In this document: positions 7,762 through 15,995 of the stretch, in pieces | Layout of the letters: each line of letters begins with the position of its first letter | How positions within the stretch are numbered: position 1 is the first letter of the stretch | NCBI GenBank assembly: GCA_016935595.1 | Contig: JAFGQQ010000033.1 | Coordinates: 1 to 16,862 of the forward strand | Direction of reading: 5' to 3' | Length of the DNA stretch: 16,862 bases | Source of the DNA: Bacteroidales bacterium | GTDB taxonomy: Bacteria; Bacteroidota; Bacteroidia; Bacteroidales; UBA10428 | Position numbers and translations under genes: made by a program | The notes under the pieces: generated by a model | Database searches by the model: none | What the model was told of the DNA's origin: nothing | The model's input: only the letters and a program-made list of their open reading frames with translations

Positions 7762-8220
7762 ATGCCACAAAATCACAATCCCGATAATCCCGATAGCCAT
7801 CGGGATCGGGACACAAAAGTTCACAAAAAAAGTTATGAGCCGATTCCTGCAGACTTAGAACTAATTGGTAAAAAGATAGTTGATGCAGCTTATACTATTC
7901 ATAAGAATTTAGGACCTGGTTTGCTCGAGAAATTATATGAGATATGCTTTTGCCATGAGTTAGCGAAAAGAGGATTATTATACCAGCGTCAGCTTGACAT
8001 CCCAATTGTTTATGATGGCCTTACCTTCAATGAAGGATTAAGGTTAGATGTATTAGTCGAAAATGAAATTATTTGTGAGCTTAAGGCAATAGAAACTGTA
8101 AACCCTGTTTGGGAAGCTCAAGTGCTAAGCCATCTGAAGCTTACAAATAAACGATTAGGCTTTTTGATAAATTTCAATGTTACTAATATTAGTGATGGGA
8201 TTAAAAGGTTTGTTTTATAA
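7762..8220 (+). CDS. GxxExxY-family protein (PD-(D/E)XK nuclease-like fold)
   Basis: This 152-residue protein carries the family's name motif as G53-L-L-E56-K-L-Y59 inside GPGLLEKLY. It also has a nuclease-like core: Asp96 in LRLDVLVE, Glu106 and Lys108 in CELKAIE, and E118-A-Q120, ending in the typical LGFLINFNV and DGIKRFVL. These resemble the D, ExK and Q positions of PD-(D/E)XK enzymes; no activity is established for the family. The folded part begins at about residue 30. The first 28 residues are polar and low in complexity and are encoded largely by a palindromic repeat (7779-7811). The ATG at 7762 is the only reasonable in-frame start: a stop lies in frame at 7741 and no ATG, GTG or TTG occurs in frame between the repeat and the domain. 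The gene sits between the epimerase and the HTCS without an obvious link to sugar use and may be a mobile or orphan insertion. Confidence 0.85.
   Translation: MPQNHNPDNPDSHRDRDTKVHKKSYEPIPADLELIGKKIVDAAYTIHKNLGPGLLEKLYEICFCHELAKRGLLYQRQLDIPIVYDGLTFNEGLRLDVLVENEIICELKAIETVNPVWEAQVLSHLKLTNKRLGFLINFNVTNISDGIKRFVL
7779..7811. repeat. Nested TCCCGAT/ATCGGGA palindromic repeat inside a coding start
   Basis: TCCCGATAGCCATCGGGA (7788-7805) is a perfect palindrome with 7-base arms and the loop AGCC. A second copy of each arm flanks it: TCCCGAT at 7779-7785 and ATCGGGA at 7805-7811, the latter overlapping its neighbour by one base. Repeats of the form TCCCGATnnnnATCGGGA are, from memory, common interspersed elements in Bacteroidota. 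Here the element encodes residues of the form NPDNPDSHRDRD near the N-terminus of the GxxExxY protein. Confidence 0.7.
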
Positions 8221-8353
8221 AGTTATGCGTGCTTTAGTGTTTTAGAGTTTTAGTGGCTATTATTTGCTTATTCTTTTTAAATTTCTTAGAATAATATTTC
8301 ACTTAAAGTTTCTTTGAATTTATTAAATTTAAACCCTGCAAATATTCATTCAG

Positions 8354-11300
8354 ATGATTAAACAATTTCTGATATATATATTTTTAATATTGGTTTTTCC
8401 AATTACTGTTTTATCAGAAAATCAATCTGTTAAATTTAAAAGGCTTTCGGTTTCTGAAGGGCTTTCGCAAAGCTGGGTCAGGTGTATTTGCCAGGACAAC
8501 CAGGGTTTTATGTGGTTTGGCACTCACGACGGGCTTAACAAATTTGATGGTTATACTTTTAAAATATATAAACATACCATCAGGGATAATAACAGTATTT
8601 CAAACAATACAATACATGTTATATACAAAGATTCAGAAGGTAATTTATGGATTGGAACTTCATACGGATTAAACCTATTTAATCCTGAAAATGAAACATT
8701 TATCCGATTTCCTGATATAGACAATAATTATATTAATGATATTGTACGCGATAAAGACGGGCTGCTTTATATTGCCACCAACCAGGGTATAATTGTTTAC
8801 AACATAGATACAAAACATGAAAGGATATACCAGATATTCGATAATACTGACAATATCAGGAGCCTCGCCATAATATACAAAATCAAAATTGATCCCTATC
8901 AAAACATCTGGATAGCAAGTTCAAAAGGAGTATATTTCTTTTCAAAAAAAGAAAAAAACTTTATCCCCCTTCAGGCAAATATACCTTACCGGGCACGGAG
9001 CCTTGCATTTGGTAAAAAAGGCCAAATGTTTATTGGTACAGAAAACAATGGGTTGATTATTCATAATTACAATCCTGAAAATCCTCTGAATAACAAAATT
9101 ATCGATTTACAAAACAACAGAAATTCTTTTTCTGCTTCTAATATCGGGGCAATGATAAGCCTTCTTGCCGATAATCACGGGACTTTATGGATTGGAATTG
9201 AAAACGGGGGCCTTGATGTTATTGATATTTCAAAACAAAATAGTAAAGAATATATTTCTAAACATTACCATTATGATGTTTTTGATAATACCAGCCTAAG
9301 CTCAAATTCAATTTATTCAATTTTTGAAGATAAGGACGGAAATATATGGATAGGGACTTATAATAAAGGGATAAACCAATATAACCGCTTTGGTGACAAT
9401 TTTATCCATTTTCACAAAATTAACCAAATAGCCTATAATGAAAATAACTTGTCGAGCAATATGGTTAACCTTATTTATGCCAAAAACAATAGCCTTTATA
9501 TAGGAACCGAAGGAGGCCTGTTCATTGATAACATAAAAACAAATGAACTAAAGCACCTTTTTCATAATCCGCAAAACCCAAACAGTTTAACTTCAAATTC
9601 GGTTTGGTGCATATATTTTGACGAGAACAATAAAATATGGCTCGGAACCTGGGGAGGAGGAATAAATATTTATGACCCGGTAAATAATGCATACCTGCAT
9701 TATATGAACATTTCCACCGATGACAATAGTTTAGGTGGCAATAATATCTTCTCAATATATAAAGACTCGAAAAACTATTTATGGATTGGCAGCATGGGTG
9801 GAGGTTTAAACCTGTATAATAAACAAACAAATAGTTTTAAAAAATATAAAAACGATATTACCAATTCTCTTTCAATATCATCAGATTGGGTAAGGGCAAT
9901 CGCAGAAGACAGCTATGGAAATTTATGGGTATCTACTTCACTCGCAGTTGATGTCTTTGACCGGGAGAAAGAACAATTTACACACTTTACCCATATACCC
10001 GGAGACCCTTCGACGCTAAGCGATTACGGAGCCGAAGTAATATTTGAAGACAGTAAAAAAAACCTTTGGATGGGTACTGAAAACGGCCTGAACTTATTTC
10101 ACAGAAAGGATTCTTCCTTTACATATTATTTAGATGAAGACGGACTGCCTAATAATTCAATTAAAGCCATTCTCGAAGATAATGAAGGAAATTTATGGCT
10201 TAGCACTAATAACGGACTATCGAAATTTATGAATGCAATTAATATTCCTGAAAAGCCCGAATTTATGAATTACGATATAGGCGACGGCCTCCAGGATGAT
10301 GAATTTAACCGTCGCGCTGCCTGTAAAGACAATAACGGAATTTTATATTTTGGAGGAATTAATGGTGTTACTTATTTTAACCCTGAAAATATAATAATTA
10401 ACCAAAAAAAACCTGAAGTAGTAATTACAAACTTCCTTATTAATAATAAACCTGTACCTATTGGTAAAAAGAATTTCCTTCTTAAAAAGCATATCAGCCA
10501 AACAAAAAAAATTAAAATCCCCTACCGATATTCAGTAATAAGTTTTGAATTTGCATGTTTAAATTTCATTTCGCCTGAAAAAAACCAATATGCATATTAT
10601 CTTGAAGGATTTGAAGAAACCTGGAATTATGTGGGTAACCAAAGAACTGTTACTTATACTAATTTAAACCATGGTAATTATACATTAAGAATAAAAGCTT
10701 CCAATAACAGTGGAATATGGAATGAAGATGGTATTTCTCTTGCTATTACAATTTTGCCCCCCTGGTATAATACCTGGTGGGCATATGCCGGATATTTTAT
10801 CATCATAGGGTTCATCCTTCTTTTGTTCAGGGAATCTGTTTTAATGCGGGCCAGGTTTAAGCACGACCTAAAAATGGAACAACTCGAAAAAGAAAAACTG
10901 GCAGAAATTAACCAGGTGAAATCAAATTTCTTTATCAACCTTTCCCATGAATTTCGTACCCCCCTTACATTAATCCTTCACCCTGTTGAACAACTGCTTT
11001 CAGCAAAAAAAATAAAACCGGAATTGAAAAAACAATTCCAAATGATGCAAAGGAATGCAAAAAGGTTGTTGCGGCTTATTAACCAATTAATGGACATTTC
11101 AAAGCTCGAAAGCGATTACCTTAAACCTGAGGTCCAGAACGGCAATATTGCAGAAAGAATTGAATTTATTGTATCTTCTTTTAATTACAGGGCATGTGAA
11201 AAGTCTATTTCATTAAAATACAATTCTTCACATAATACTTTTACCGGATATTATGACCAGGATAAACTTGAAAAAATACTCTATAATATTATTTCAAATG

Positions 11301-12493
11301 CTTTAAAATTTACACCCGAAAACGGAGAAATTGTGGTTAATGTTGATTATTACCAGGATATTCCTGAAAATGAAAACGGGGGTTATTTTAAAATATCGGT
11401 GAAAGACAACGGGATTGGTATTGAACCCGCAGAAATTAATAAAATATTCGACCGGTTTTATCAGATTAACAACCAAAAAGAAAAAGAACAAACGGGTACA
11501 GGAATAGGGTTATCGCTTGTAAAAGGCCTAGTAAACATTTATCATGGAAAAATTGATGTAAAAAGCCAGATTGATATGGGTACCGAATTTACAATAATAC
11601 TACCCTGGGCTGAAAGGCATTTTCCCAAAAATGAAATTATCGGTGAAGTCAATGATTATTCTGAAAACTTTGATCAAGAGCAGAAAATCGATATTCAGGA
11701 TAATATACCAAATAATGAAATTCAACAAAAAAATATTATTCTTATTATTGAAGACAATAAAGAATTGAATGATGTTTTGACCAGCCATTTCACAAATAAA
11801 TACAGAGTTTATAATTGTTTTAGCGGGACTCAGGGACTGGAAAAAGCAAAAGAAATTATGCCCGATATAATTGTAAGCGACGTTATGATGCCGGGAATTG
11901 ACGGTATTGAATTATGTAAAATACTTAAAAATAATGAGCTTACGAGCCATATCCCGATAATACTGTTAACTTCGATGACCAGTGAAGAAGACCAGGTTAA
12001 AGGAATGGAAACCGGCGCCGATGCTTATATTACAAAGCCATTTCATTTAAAACTTTTGAATGCTAACATTGAAAACCTGCTGGATTCAAGAAAAAAACTC
12101 AGGGATTTATTTTCCCGCAGCATCGATGTTAAACCCTCAGACATATCAATAACCTCTGTAGATGAAAAATTCTTGAAAAAAGTGATTGAACTGGTCGATA
12201 AAAACATTTCAAACCCTTATTTTAATGTTGATCAGTTAAGTAAGGAAATTGGCCTTAGCAGGGCTCACCTGCACCGTAAATTAGTAAGTTTAACCGATTT
12301 GCCCCCAAGTGGTTTTATAAGGATTATGCGTTTAAAACGGGCTGCCAAACTTCTTGTTGAAGGCCAATTGCAGGTTTCTGAAGTTTTATATGAAGTAGGC
12401 ATAAAAAGCCGTTCATACTTTACAAAGAGTTTTAAAGAAGTGTTCGGCCTGTCTCCCACTGAATATATCGAAAAACAGAATAAAAAAACCTGA
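8354..12493 (+). CDS. Hybrid two-component system sensor/regulator (HTCS)
   Basis: This 1379-residue inner-membrane one-protein phosphorelay is typical of polysaccharide utilization loci. A signal peptide (1-21) is followed by fourteen propeller blades (about 28-690), each with a motif like LWIGTxxGLNxF (for example 53-64, 98-109, 331-342, 571-582), which fits two seven-bladed periplasmic propellers. A Y_Y_Y domain (about 725-800, YAYYLEGFEETWNYVG) precedes a membrane helix (about 808-826) and a coiled coil. The cytoplasmic part has a HisKA domain with His865 in LSHEFRTP, then an ATPase domain with Asn982 (N box), DNGIGI from Asp1018 and TGTGIGL at 1047-1053. A receiver domain follows with Glu1133/Asp1134, phospho-acceptor Asp1176 in VSDVMMPG, Thr1206 and Lys1228. 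It ends in an AraC-type double helix-turn-helix (about 1274-1374). All catalytic residues are intact. Ligand binding in the periplasm should trigger activation of the adjacent susCD promoter. The ligand is unknown, but is likely an oligosaccharide imported by that pair. Confidence 0.96.
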   Translation: MIKQFLIYIFLILVFPITVLSENQSVKFKRLSVSEGLSQSWVRCICQDNQGFMWFGTHDGLNKFDGYTFKIYKHTIRDNNSISNNTIHVIYKDSEGNLWIGTSYGLNLFNPENETFIRFPDIDNNYINDIVRDKDGLLYIATNQGIIVYNIDTKHERIYQIFDNTDNIRSLAIIYKIKIDPYQNIWIASSKGVYFFSKKEKNFIPLQANIPYRARSLAFGKKGQMFIGTENNGLIIHNYNPENPLNNKIIDLQNNRNSFSASNIGAMISLLADNHGTLWIGIENGGLDVIDISKQNSKEYISKHYHYDVFDNTSLSSNSIYSIFEDKDGNIWIGTYNKGINQYNRFGDNFIHFHKINQIAYNENNLSSNMVNLIYAKNNSLYIGTEGGLFIDNIKTNELKHLFHNPQNPNSLTSNSVWCIYFDENNKIWLGTWGGGINIYDPVNNAYLHYMNISTDDNSLGGNNIFSIYKDSKNYLWIGSMGGGLNLYNKQTNSFKKYKNDITNSLSISSDWVRAIAEDSYGNLWVSTSLAVDVFDREKEQFTHFTHIPGDPSTLSDYGAEVIFEDSKKNLWMGTENGLNLFHRKDSSFTYYLDEDGLPNNSIKAILEDNEGNLWLSTNNGLSKFMNAINIPEKPEFMNYDIGDGLQDDEFNRRAACKDNNGILYFGGINGVTYFNPENIIINQKKPEVVITNFLINNKPVPIGKKNFLLKKHISQTKKIKIPYRYSVISFEFACLNFISPEKNQYAYYLEGFEETWNYVGNQRTVTYTNLNHGNYTLRIKASNNSGIWNEDGISLAITILPPWYNTWWAYAGYFIIIGFILLLFRESVLMRARFKHDLKMEQLEKEKLAEINQVKSNFFINLSHEFRTPLTLILHPVEQLLSAKKIKPELKKQFQMMQRNAKRLLRLINQLMDISKLESDYLKPEVQNGNIAERIEFIVSSFNYRACEKSISLKYNSSHNTFTGYYDQDKLEKILYNIISNALKFTPENGEIVVNVDYYQDIPENENGGYFKISVKDNGIGIEPAEINKIFDRFYQINNQKEKEQTGTGIGLSLVKGLVNIYHGKIDVKSQIDMGTEFTIILPWAERHFPKNEIIGEVNDYSENFDQEQKIDIQDNIPNNEIQQKNIILIIEDNKELNDVLTSHFTNKYRVYNCFSGTQGLEKAKEIMPDIIVSDVMMPGIDGIELCKILKNNELTSHIPIILLTSMTSEEDQVKGMETGADAYITKPFHLKLLNANIENLLDSRKKLRDLFSRSIDVKPSDISITSVDEKFLKKVIELVDKNISNPYFNVDQLSKEIGLSRAHLHRKLVSLTDLPPSGFIRIMRLKRAAKLLVEGQLQVSEVLYEVGIKSRSYFTKSFKEVFGLSPTEYIEKQNKKT

Positions 12494-12535
12494 TTTAACC
12501 TGAAAAATCCCTGTTTTAATTCAGTAAAAATTACA

Positions 12536-12566
12536 TTTAAGCACATCTTTGAAACATTTTAGCACA
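12536..12566 (+). promoter_or_regulatory. Candidate HTCS operator: direct repeat 21 bp apart
   Basis: TTTAAGCACA (12536-12545) is repeated as TTTTAGCACA (12557-12566), nine of ten bases identical, with starts exactly 21 bp apart (two helical turns). AraC-family proteins with two helix-turn-helix units commonly bind direct half-sites at this spacing. The downstream copy falls where a -33 element would be relative to the -7 box at 12587-12594, as expected for an activator that replaces a weak -33. Binding by the neighbouring HTCS is inferred. Confidence 0.5.
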
Positions 12567-12586
12567 AAAAATAAATTTTTTGTGCT
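12561..12586. promoter_or_regulatory. Perfect 12-bp palindrome abutting the susC promoter
   Basis: AGCACAAAAAAT and ATTTTTTGTGCT are perfect inverted arms of 12 bases separated by AA. The left arm contains the second operator half-site, and the right arm adds a third, inverted AGCACA (12581-12586). It lies 67 bases after the HTCS stop codon. As a terminator it would be inside-out: the A/T tracts are at the tip and the GCAC/GTGC pairs at the base, with no T-run after the stem. A regulator-binding site is therefore at least as likely as a terminator for the HTCS gene. Confidence 0.5.
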
Positions 12587-12594
12587 TATGTTTG
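12587..12594 (+). promoter_or_regulatory. -7 promoter box of the susC operon
   Basis: TATGTTTG is a perfect match to TAnnTTTG and directly follows the 12-bp palindrome. No TTTG -33 element is found at the normal distance, which fits a promoter that needs an activator. Transcription would begin around 12600, about ten bases before the small ORF at 12612. Confidence 0.55.
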
Positions 12595-12611
12595 GGAAAT
12601 TTAAACCCCAC

Positions 12612-12713
12612 ATGAATAATCAAAACTTAAAAGAAAAGAAACTATTATGGATTGAAATATTAATAGGACTAGCTGTAATAATAGCAGTAATGTTGCTTAT
12701 TTTTTTTATTTAA
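12612..12713 (+). CDS. Putative 33-residue membrane peptide upstream of susC
   Basis: An ATG-initiated frame of 33 codons ends in TAA 23 bases before the susC start. The product has a charged N-terminus (MNNQNLKEKKLLW) followed by an unbroken hydrophobic stretch (about 16-33, with IGLAVIIAVMLLIFF) that would make one membrane helix. The ATG falls just after the predicted transcription start, so it would be the first frame translated on the susCD messenger. I do not recognise the peptide. It could be a real small membrane protein, a leader peptide that affects susC expression, or chance in AT-rich DNA, where hydrophobic codons rich in T and A are common. No shift in composition separates these options. 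Confidence 0.4.
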   Translation: MNNQNLKEKKLLWIEILIGLAVIIAVMLLIFFI

Positions 12714-12736
12714 TATAAACTTTAACTCTTAAATTT

Positions 12737-15700
12737 ATGAAAGAAAACCTGATTTTATCTAAAACTAAACAGGGTTCACTAAGACGCGAGAAACATAAAT
12801 TATTTTTTCTGGTTCTCGCTATCCTGTTTTTCAACCTGAACCAAATTTGGTCAGCAAACCCGCTGGCAAGCAGCCTCAGTCAGCAAAATGAGATAGAGGT
12901 TAAAGGGGTTGTAACCGATACAAAAACCGGGGAACCATTACCCGGTGTTTCAATATTGGTTAAAGGCACTACTTCCGGTACCATCACCGATTTGGATGGA
13001 AATTACAAGGTTAACACAAGTGCAGATGCAACACTTGTATTTACTTTTATGGGTTACATAAAGAAAGAGATAGCAGTAAATAACAACACGGTTATCAATA
13101 TAACTTTAGAAGAAGACATTGTAGGCCTCGACGAAGTTGTTGTTGTAGGATACGGTATTCAGAAAAAAAGTGACATAACAGGTGCAGTTGCTTCTGTTTC
13201 GGGAAGCGATATTGCTAAAACACCTGTAATTGGCGTTGATCAGGCACTACAAGGACGTGCGGCAGGTGTCAGTATCACACAAAATACAGGTAAACCTGGA
13301 GGTAGTACAACTATTCAAATCCGTGGTATATCATCAATTAACGGTACTGAACCTTTAGTGATAGTTGACGGTGTCCGCAGCAGCTTAAACAACCTAAACC
13401 CGGGTGATATTGAATCGGTTGAAGTTTTAAAGGATGCTGCATCTGCTGCAATTTACGGTTCAACCGGTGGTAATGGAGTAATACTTGTTACAACCAAAAA
13501 AGGGAAAACCGGCGAACTTTCTACAAACATAAATTACTACAGGGGTGTACAAACTCCTTGGAAAAAAATGGAAATGTGCAATACCGAAGAATTAATCGAT
13601 GTAAATAATTACATCAATTATATGAATACCGGTAGCATGTATGCCGACAGTGATACACTCGGAAATTACGACTGGCAGGATATTATGTTCAGAAAGGCTA
13701 TTATGGAAAACCTGGATGTAAATTTCTCCGGCGGGACTGAAAAATCGAGCTATTATTTTAGCGCCAATTACATGCAACAGGAAGGTATCCTGAGAAAAAG
13801 CGATTACGAACGAATTGCATTCCGTATTAATTCTGACCATAAATTAAGCAAGCTGTTTAAAGTGGGAGAAAATGTTCAGTTTACAAAAACTAAAACATTC
13901 GGTTACGATGAATGGGTTTACCAGGATGAATACAATTCACCAATAGTTGACATTTTAACTTATTATCCGTATTATGGCGATTACGATGCAAACGGAGACT
14001 GGATTGTTTCTTCAAGGTTAAACCCTAAAGTTGAAGAAGATATCCTTGACCGGACAAGACAGCTATATTCAGTCGGTGGTAATGCATATGTCGATATCAC
14101 CCCGTTTAAAGGGTTAACAATTACTTCCAGAATTAATTCCTATACCAATTTCAATGTTGTTGACAGGTTTTACATGACATATGAATACAACCAACAGAAC
14201 AGGAACGAAAACAGCCAGGTTGACAAATCGATTAATCAGCAATGGGGATGGGAACTGCAGGAATATGCAAACTATAACCTTACCCTGGCCGAAGCACATA
14301 ATATCAATGTTATGGCCGGCTTTGAATCTCAATACACTGAAATGGCAGATATGAGCGGTTTAAGATATAACCTGATTAACGAAACCCCTGAAATGAGATA
14401 TTTTAATGCATCTTTAAATGACACTAACCTTACCCAATTGGTTGAAGGTACAGGATGGATTGACAAAATGTATTCCTACTTCGGCCGTTTGAATTACGAT
14501 TACAAAGGTAAATACCTGCTCAGTTTAAATATCCGTAATGATAATTCTTCACGTTTTGGCCCGGAATACAGGTCAGGCACATTCCCTTCCTGGTCAATTG
14601 GCTGGAAATTCTCTGAAGAAGATTTTATTAAAGACCTCGGAATATTCAGTTTCGGAAAAATAAGAATAGGCAGGGGAAATACAGGCGCAAATGCTCCTGC
14701 AAGATATGCCTATTATGCCTCGGTTAATACAACTGTTGATGCATACAGCTATAATTTCGAAAATGATATAGTACCCAGTTCGGGAGCTAACCTGGTTAGT
14801 ATCCCAAACCTTGAGATGCACTGGGAAACCATGGTTATGACAAATATAGGGCTTGACCTTGCATTCCTGGATAATAAACTTACAGCTACCGCCGATTATT
14901 TTATAAAAGAAAGCGAGGGAATGTTGGCCTATCAAACACTTCCCGGTATTGCAGGAGTTTATCAATTTAGCTCTCATGTTGCCCCATTAGGAGGCGATGC
15001 ACGTCCGCTGGTAAACATAGGGACTATGCAAAATAAAGGGATTGAAATTTCCTTAGGTTATAAAAAAATGGAAGGCGACTTAAAGGCATCTTTCGATATT
15101 AACACTACCTTTCTTTCTAATGAAGTAATTGATCTGCCTGAAGATTCAATTCTACGGGGCAGGGCCGGGGTTAACCTGAGCAACTTCTGTCTTACTGCAA
15201 TAGGTCAACCTGTATCACAATTTTATACATTTGAAACAGATGGTGTTTACCAAATTGAAGATGCCAGAATTGAAGCTAACGGTGATTATTTTGTCTTTAA
15301 CCAGCCTTATTTTATTAATGATGCAGGCGACACATCATGGTATGACAAAAAAGCCCTACCCGGCGATGTAAAAATAGTCGACCAAAATGGCGATGGCCGC
15401 ATTAATGAAGCTGACAAAAAAATTGTTGGTTCTCCTATACCAAAACTTATTTTAGGTTTCTCTACTAATCTCGAATATAAGGGTATAGACCTTAACATTT
15501 TCTTTGAGGGTAAATTCGGGCACCAGATATTTAATGGTTCAAAATCAAGCTCGAACCTCTTTAACCAGGACCTTGGCCCAAACAGGCTTAAAATTGCTAC
15601 TGACCAATACCGGTTGCCTCTTTACGATACCGATGGCAATGTAGTTTTTGAAGGGAATACCGATACCGACCTGCCAATATATAACACAAAAAACTATTCA

Positions 15701-15970
15701 AAAGTTATAGATTACTTTGTTGAAGATGGCAGCTATTTAAGGTTAAAGAACATACAATTAGGCTATACATTGCCTGCTGCTTTAACCGGCAAAGCCGGAG
15801 TTGATATTTTCAGGATATATGTCGGGGCTAAAAACCTGCTTACTTTTACAAAATATACAGGTTTTGACCCGGAAATATCAACCGGAAATGTGCTTTCCCA
15901 AGGCGTTGACCCTGTTGGTTATTATCCGCAAAGTGTTATTATCATGGGCGGTGTAAATATTAAATTTTAA
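12737..15970 (+). CDS. susC: SusC/RagA-type TonB-dependent outer-membrane transporter
   Basis: This 1077-residue protein is within the normal SusC size range. It has an extended signal peptide (about 1-39, basic KTKQGSLRREKHK then LFFLVLAILFFNL, ending QIWSA). A carboxypeptidase-regulatory-like domain follows (about 53-127, VKGVVTDTKTGEPLPGVSI). The TonB-box-like segment is DEVVVVGYG (132-140). The plug (about 143-258) has the SusC signature VIVDGVR, NPGDIESVEVLKDAASAAIYGS and GNGVILVTTKKGK. A 22-strand barrel should fill the rest, ending in IIMGGVNIKF. A loop with VDQNGDGRINEAD (about residues 884-896) resembles a calcium-binding turn often seen in this family. It works with the lipoprotein SusD, encoded 25 bases downstream, to import a glycan fragment driven by TonB and the proton motive force. 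Control is probably by the adjacent HTCS through the site at 12536-12594. Family membership is certain; the glycan is not known. Confidence 0.96.
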   Translation: MKENLILSKTKQGSLRREKHKLFFLVLAILFFNLNQIWSANPLASSLSQQNEIEVKGVVTDTKTGEPLPGVSILVKGTTSGTITDLDGNYKVNTSADATLVFTFMGYIKKEIAVNNNTVINITLEEDIVGLDEVVVVGYGIQKKSDITGAVASVSGSDIAKTPVIGVDQALQGRAAGVSITQNTGKPGGSTTIQIRGISSINGTEPLVIVDGVRSSLNNLNPGDIESVEVLKDAASAAIYGSTGGNGVILVTTKKGKTGELSTNINYYRGVQTPWKKMEMCNTEELIDVNNYINYMNTGSMYADSDTLGNYDWQDIMFRKAIMENLDVNFSGGTEKSSYYFSANYMQQEGILRKSDYERIAFRINSDHKLSKLFKVGENVQFTKTKTFGYDEWVYQDEYNSPIVDILTYYPYYGDYDANGDWIVSSRLNPKVEEDILDRTRQLYSVGGNAYVDITPFKGLTITSRINSYTNFNVVDRFYMTYEYNQQNRNENSQVDKSINQQWGWELQEYANYNLTLAEAHNINVMAGFESQYTEMADMSGLRYNLINETPEMRYFNASLNDTNLTQLVEGTGWIDKMYSYFGRLNYDYKGKYLLSLNIRNDNSSRFGPEYRSGTFPSWSIGWKFSEEDFIKDLGIFSFGKIRIGRGNTGANAPARYAYYASVNTTVDAYSYNFENDIVPSSGANLVSIPNLEMHWETMVMTNIGLDLAFLDNKLTATADYFIKESEGMLAYQTLPGIAGVYQFSSHVAPLGGDARPLVNIGTMQNKGIEISLGYKKMEGDLKASFDINTTFLSNEVIDLPEDSILRGRAGVNLSNFCLTAIGQPVSQFYTFETDGVYQIEDARIEANGDYFVFNQPYFINDAGDTSWYDKKALPGDVKIVDQNGDGRINEADKKIVGSPIPKLILGFSTNLEYKGIDLNIFFEGKFGHQIFNGSKSSSNLFNQDLGPNRLKIATDQYRLPLYDTDGNVVFEGNTDTDLPIYNTKNYSKVIDYFVEDGSYLRLKNIQLGYTLPAALTGKAGVDIFRIYVGAKNLLTFTKYTGFDPEISTGNVLSQGVDPVGYYPQSVIIMGGVNIKF

Positions 15971-15995
15971 TTGAACTCTATAAAAATTAAATACT

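Noticed and set aside
7762..8220. GxxExxY gene as a toxin or restriction-type defence gene
   Set aside because: The nuclease-like residues are visible, but there is no partner gene, methyltransferase or antitoxin nearby and the family has no established defence role known to me.
8221..8353. Promoter for the HTCS gene in the 133-base gap
   Set aside because: TTTG at 8313-8316 and TAAATTTA at 8324-8331 are only 7 bases apart and the second is a mismatch, so no promoter can be placed.
12490..12524. Imperfect inverted repeat CTGATTTAA / TTAATTCAG overlapping the HTCS stop codon
   Set aside because: One mismatch in nine, AT-rich, a long loop and no following T-run; too weak to call a terminator.
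14594..14977. Open frame of 127 codons on the minus strand inside susC
   Set aside because: It is antisense to a conserved barrel region and has no recognisable features.
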